Shown: positions 4,890 to 6,169 of the stretch, piece by piece | Numbering within the stretch: position 1 is the stretch's first letter | Layout: each line of letters begins with the position of its first letter | From: Gemmatimonadota bacterium | GTDB taxonomy: Bacteria > Gemmatimonadota > Gemmatimonadetes > Gemmatimonadales > GWC2-71-9 | Direction: 5' to 3' | DNA length: 6,169 nt | NCBI GenBank assembly: GCA_003221825.1 | Contig: QHUE01000266.1 | Coordinates: 1 to 6,169, forward strand | Notes under the pieces: model-generated | Seen by the model: the letters and a program-made list of their open reading frames with translations, nothing else | What the model was told of the DNA's origin: nothing | The model's database searches: none | Program-made: the position numbers and the translations under genes

Positions 4890-6169
4890 ATGCGTGCCAC
4901 CTCGACTGCGGTTCTCATTGCGCTCGCCCTCTGCGGCATCGTCGCGCCGACGCTTGCGCAGACGTTCACCTGGAGCGGTGCGCAGAATGCCAACTGGAGC
5001 ATCGGCAACAACTGGGTAGGCGGCGTCGCGCCGGCGGGCACGGGAGCGGAGAATCTCGTCTTTCCAAACGGCGCGGCGAACCTGCTGACGAACAACAACA
5101 TGAACAATGCTGCCTTCAATTCCATCACCATCAAGGGTAGCGGCTACACGTTGAGCAACAAAGCGATCACGCTCGGCGCCGGGGGCTTGGCTGATAGCAG
5201 TGCCGCCGGCACGAACACGATCAGCTTTGCCGTCTCGTTCGCTGCAACGCGCGCGGTGACAGTCAGTAATGCGGGGACAACGCTCACGATCAGTGGAGTC
5301 ATCAGCGGCGCCGGCGGGTTCACCAAGAGCGGCGCTGGCACAGTCGTCTTGAGCGCCGCCAACACATACTCGGGCGTAACGACCATCAACGCGGGCGTGG
5401 TCGCGATTGCTGCCGATGCCGGTCTCGGCAGTGCTCCCGGTGCGGCGAGTCCCGGGAGAATCGTCTTCGGCGGCGGCACGCTCCGGACCACGGCCACTTT
5501 CACCCTCGCCGCCAATCGCGGGATTGCCTTGACCGGGGCAGGCACGATCTCGACCGATCCGGCCACGACGTTGACGTATGGCGGCATCATCGCTGGCGCG
5601 GGCTCGCTCACTAAGACCGGCACGGGAACGCTGATTCTGTCTGGCGTCAATACCTACACGGGCGCGACTACAGTCAGCGCCGGGACCCTGCGGCTCGGTA
5701 CGACGAATTCGATCGGCGCGGCCAGCGCGGTGACCGTGGCGGCGGGAGCGACGTTCGATCTCAACGGTTTCAGCGACGTCATCGGCTCACTCGCCGGCGC
5801 CGGCACGGTAACGAGCGGCGCGGCGGGCGCGGTCACTCTGACGGCCGGCGGGAACAACAGCACCACGACGTTCTCCGGCGTCATCCAAAATGGCAGCGGC
5901 ACCGTGGCGCTGACGAAGACGGGCACGGGCACGCTGATCTTATCGGGGGCCAACACGTATTCCGGCGTCACGACCGCAAGCGCGGGCACGCTGCTGGTAA
6001 ATGGCTCGCAGGCCTCGAGCGCCGTGAGTGTGAACGGCGGTACGTTGGGAGGCACCGGCACCGTGGGGGCGATCAGCTCGACAGCCGCGGGTGGCTCAGT
6101 GGCGCCCGGCCAAGCCGGCCCCGGGATTCTGAGAAGCGGCAACGTGAATTGGAGCAGCGGCAGCCCGAC
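4890..6169 (+). CDS. Secreted autotransporter-associated beta-strand repeat (PATR-type) protein, 3' partial
   Basis: The open frame runs 426 codons to the window edge without a stop. Residues 1-23 form a Sec signal peptide: Arg2, a hydrophobic core (AVLIALALCGIVA) and likely cleavage in TLA|QTF. The mature protein opens with TFTWSGAQNANWS..NNWVGGVAPAG, the Trp-rich cap common at the start of such proteins, then Gly/Thr/Ser/Asn/Val-rich beta-helix sequence with three TKxGxGTxxLSxxNTYxGxTTxxAG modules and a GGSVAPGQAGPG segment near the edge. Such proteins are exported passenger-type beta-helices; whether a C-terminal beta-barrel or another anchor follows cannot be seen. ATG 4890 is chosen for the normal-length signal peptide and because it lies downstream of the sigma-54-like promoter; the in-frame ATG 4833 would add 19 residues. 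Neither has a Shine-Dalgarno. Function (adhesion, matrix or other) is unknown. Confidence 0.88.
   Translation, partial: MRATSTAVLIALALCGIVAPTLAQTFTWSGAQNANWSIGNNWVGGVAPAGTGAENLVFPNGAANLLTNNNMNNAAFNSITIKGSGYTLSNKAITLGAGGLADSSAAGTNTISFAVSFAATRAVTVSNAGTTLTISGVISGAGGFTKSGAGTVVLSAANTYSGVTTINAGVVAIAADAGLGSAPGAASPGRIVFGGGTLRTTATFTLAANRGIALTGAGTISTDPATTLTYGGIIAGAGSLTKTGTGTLILSGVNTYTGATTVSAGTLRLGTTNSIGAASAVTVAAGATFDLNGFSDVIGSLAGAGTVTSGAAGAVTLTAGGNNSTTTFSGVIQNGSGTVALTKTGTGTLILSGANTYSGVTTASAGTLLVNGSQASSAVSVNGGTLGGTGTVGAISSTAAGGSVAPGQAGPGILRSGNVNWSSGSP
5313..5999 (+). repeat. Three 32-residue beta-strand modules within the surface protein
   Basis: The modules lie at 5313-5408, 5601-5696 and 5904-5999, each exactly 96 nt, separated by 192 and 207 nt of more variable beta-rich sequence. 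Core pattern: TKxGxGTxxLSxxNTYxGxTTxxAG. Each is preceded by a related TTxTxxGxI segment. Modules 2 and 3 share 24 of 32 residues, and 16 of those 24 use a different codon. The repeat is therefore kept at the protein level and is old, not a recent DNA duplication. The pattern matches the autotransporter-associated beta-strand repeat family (PATR, PF12951/TIGR02601) from memory. Confidence 0.85.

Noticed and set aside
5144..6142. Two long minus-strand open frames (5144-5650 and 5654-6142) rich in Pro, Val and Ala
   Set aside because: They mirror the repeats of the secreted protein on the other strand; the plus strand has a signal peptide, known modules and synonymous divergence, so it is the coding strand.

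Overview
The window is GC-rich and bacterial. An outer-surface protein of the autotransporter-associated beta-strand repeat type, with a Sec signal peptide, points to a diderm (Gram-negative) organism. The GC-rich composition, a PPi-type phosphofructokinase and soluble multi-domain kinases would fit Gemmatimonadota or Acidobacteriota. That placement is a guess; no phylogenetic marker is present.

Layout. On the minus strand, reading from about 3482 down to 89, three genes form a tight cluster: a stand-alone receiver protein (3482-3075), a soluble HPt-GAF-PAS histidine kinase whose start overlaps the receiver stop as ATGA (3078-1132), and, 12 nt further on, a PPi-type 6-phosphofructokinase (1119-89). 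The phosphofructokinase is broken: about 65 codons of its catalytic core are missing and the frame changes at about 616. On the plus strand, divergent from the receiver gene across a 32-nt gap, is an NtrC-type sigma-54 response regulator (3515-4751). It is also broken: about 55 codons of the AAA+ domain are missing and the frame changes at 4249/4251. A 138-nt intergenic region follows, then a secreted beta-strand repeat protein (4890 onward) that runs off the right edge.

How the parts may work together (inference). The locus holds every module of a His-Asp-His-Asp phosphorelay: kinase His431, receiver Asp68, HPt His49 fused to the kinase N-terminus, and Asp54 of the sigma-54 regulator. Downstream of the regulator lie a perfect 16-bp palindrome (4762-4777) and a good match to a -24/-12 sigma-54 promoter (4860-4874). 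The two are spaced like an enhancer and its promoter, and the promoter sits just before the surface-protein gene. A simple model is that the relay controls the surface protein. An imperfect inverted repeat with a palindromic centre (3454-3513) spans the two divergent gene starts and may be a shared operator.

Caution. Two separate genes each lack a 160-200-nt internal piece of a conserved domain. This could be real gene decay or an assembly fault, and the sequence alone cannot decide. No tRNA, rRNA, CRISPR array or insertion sequence was recognised.
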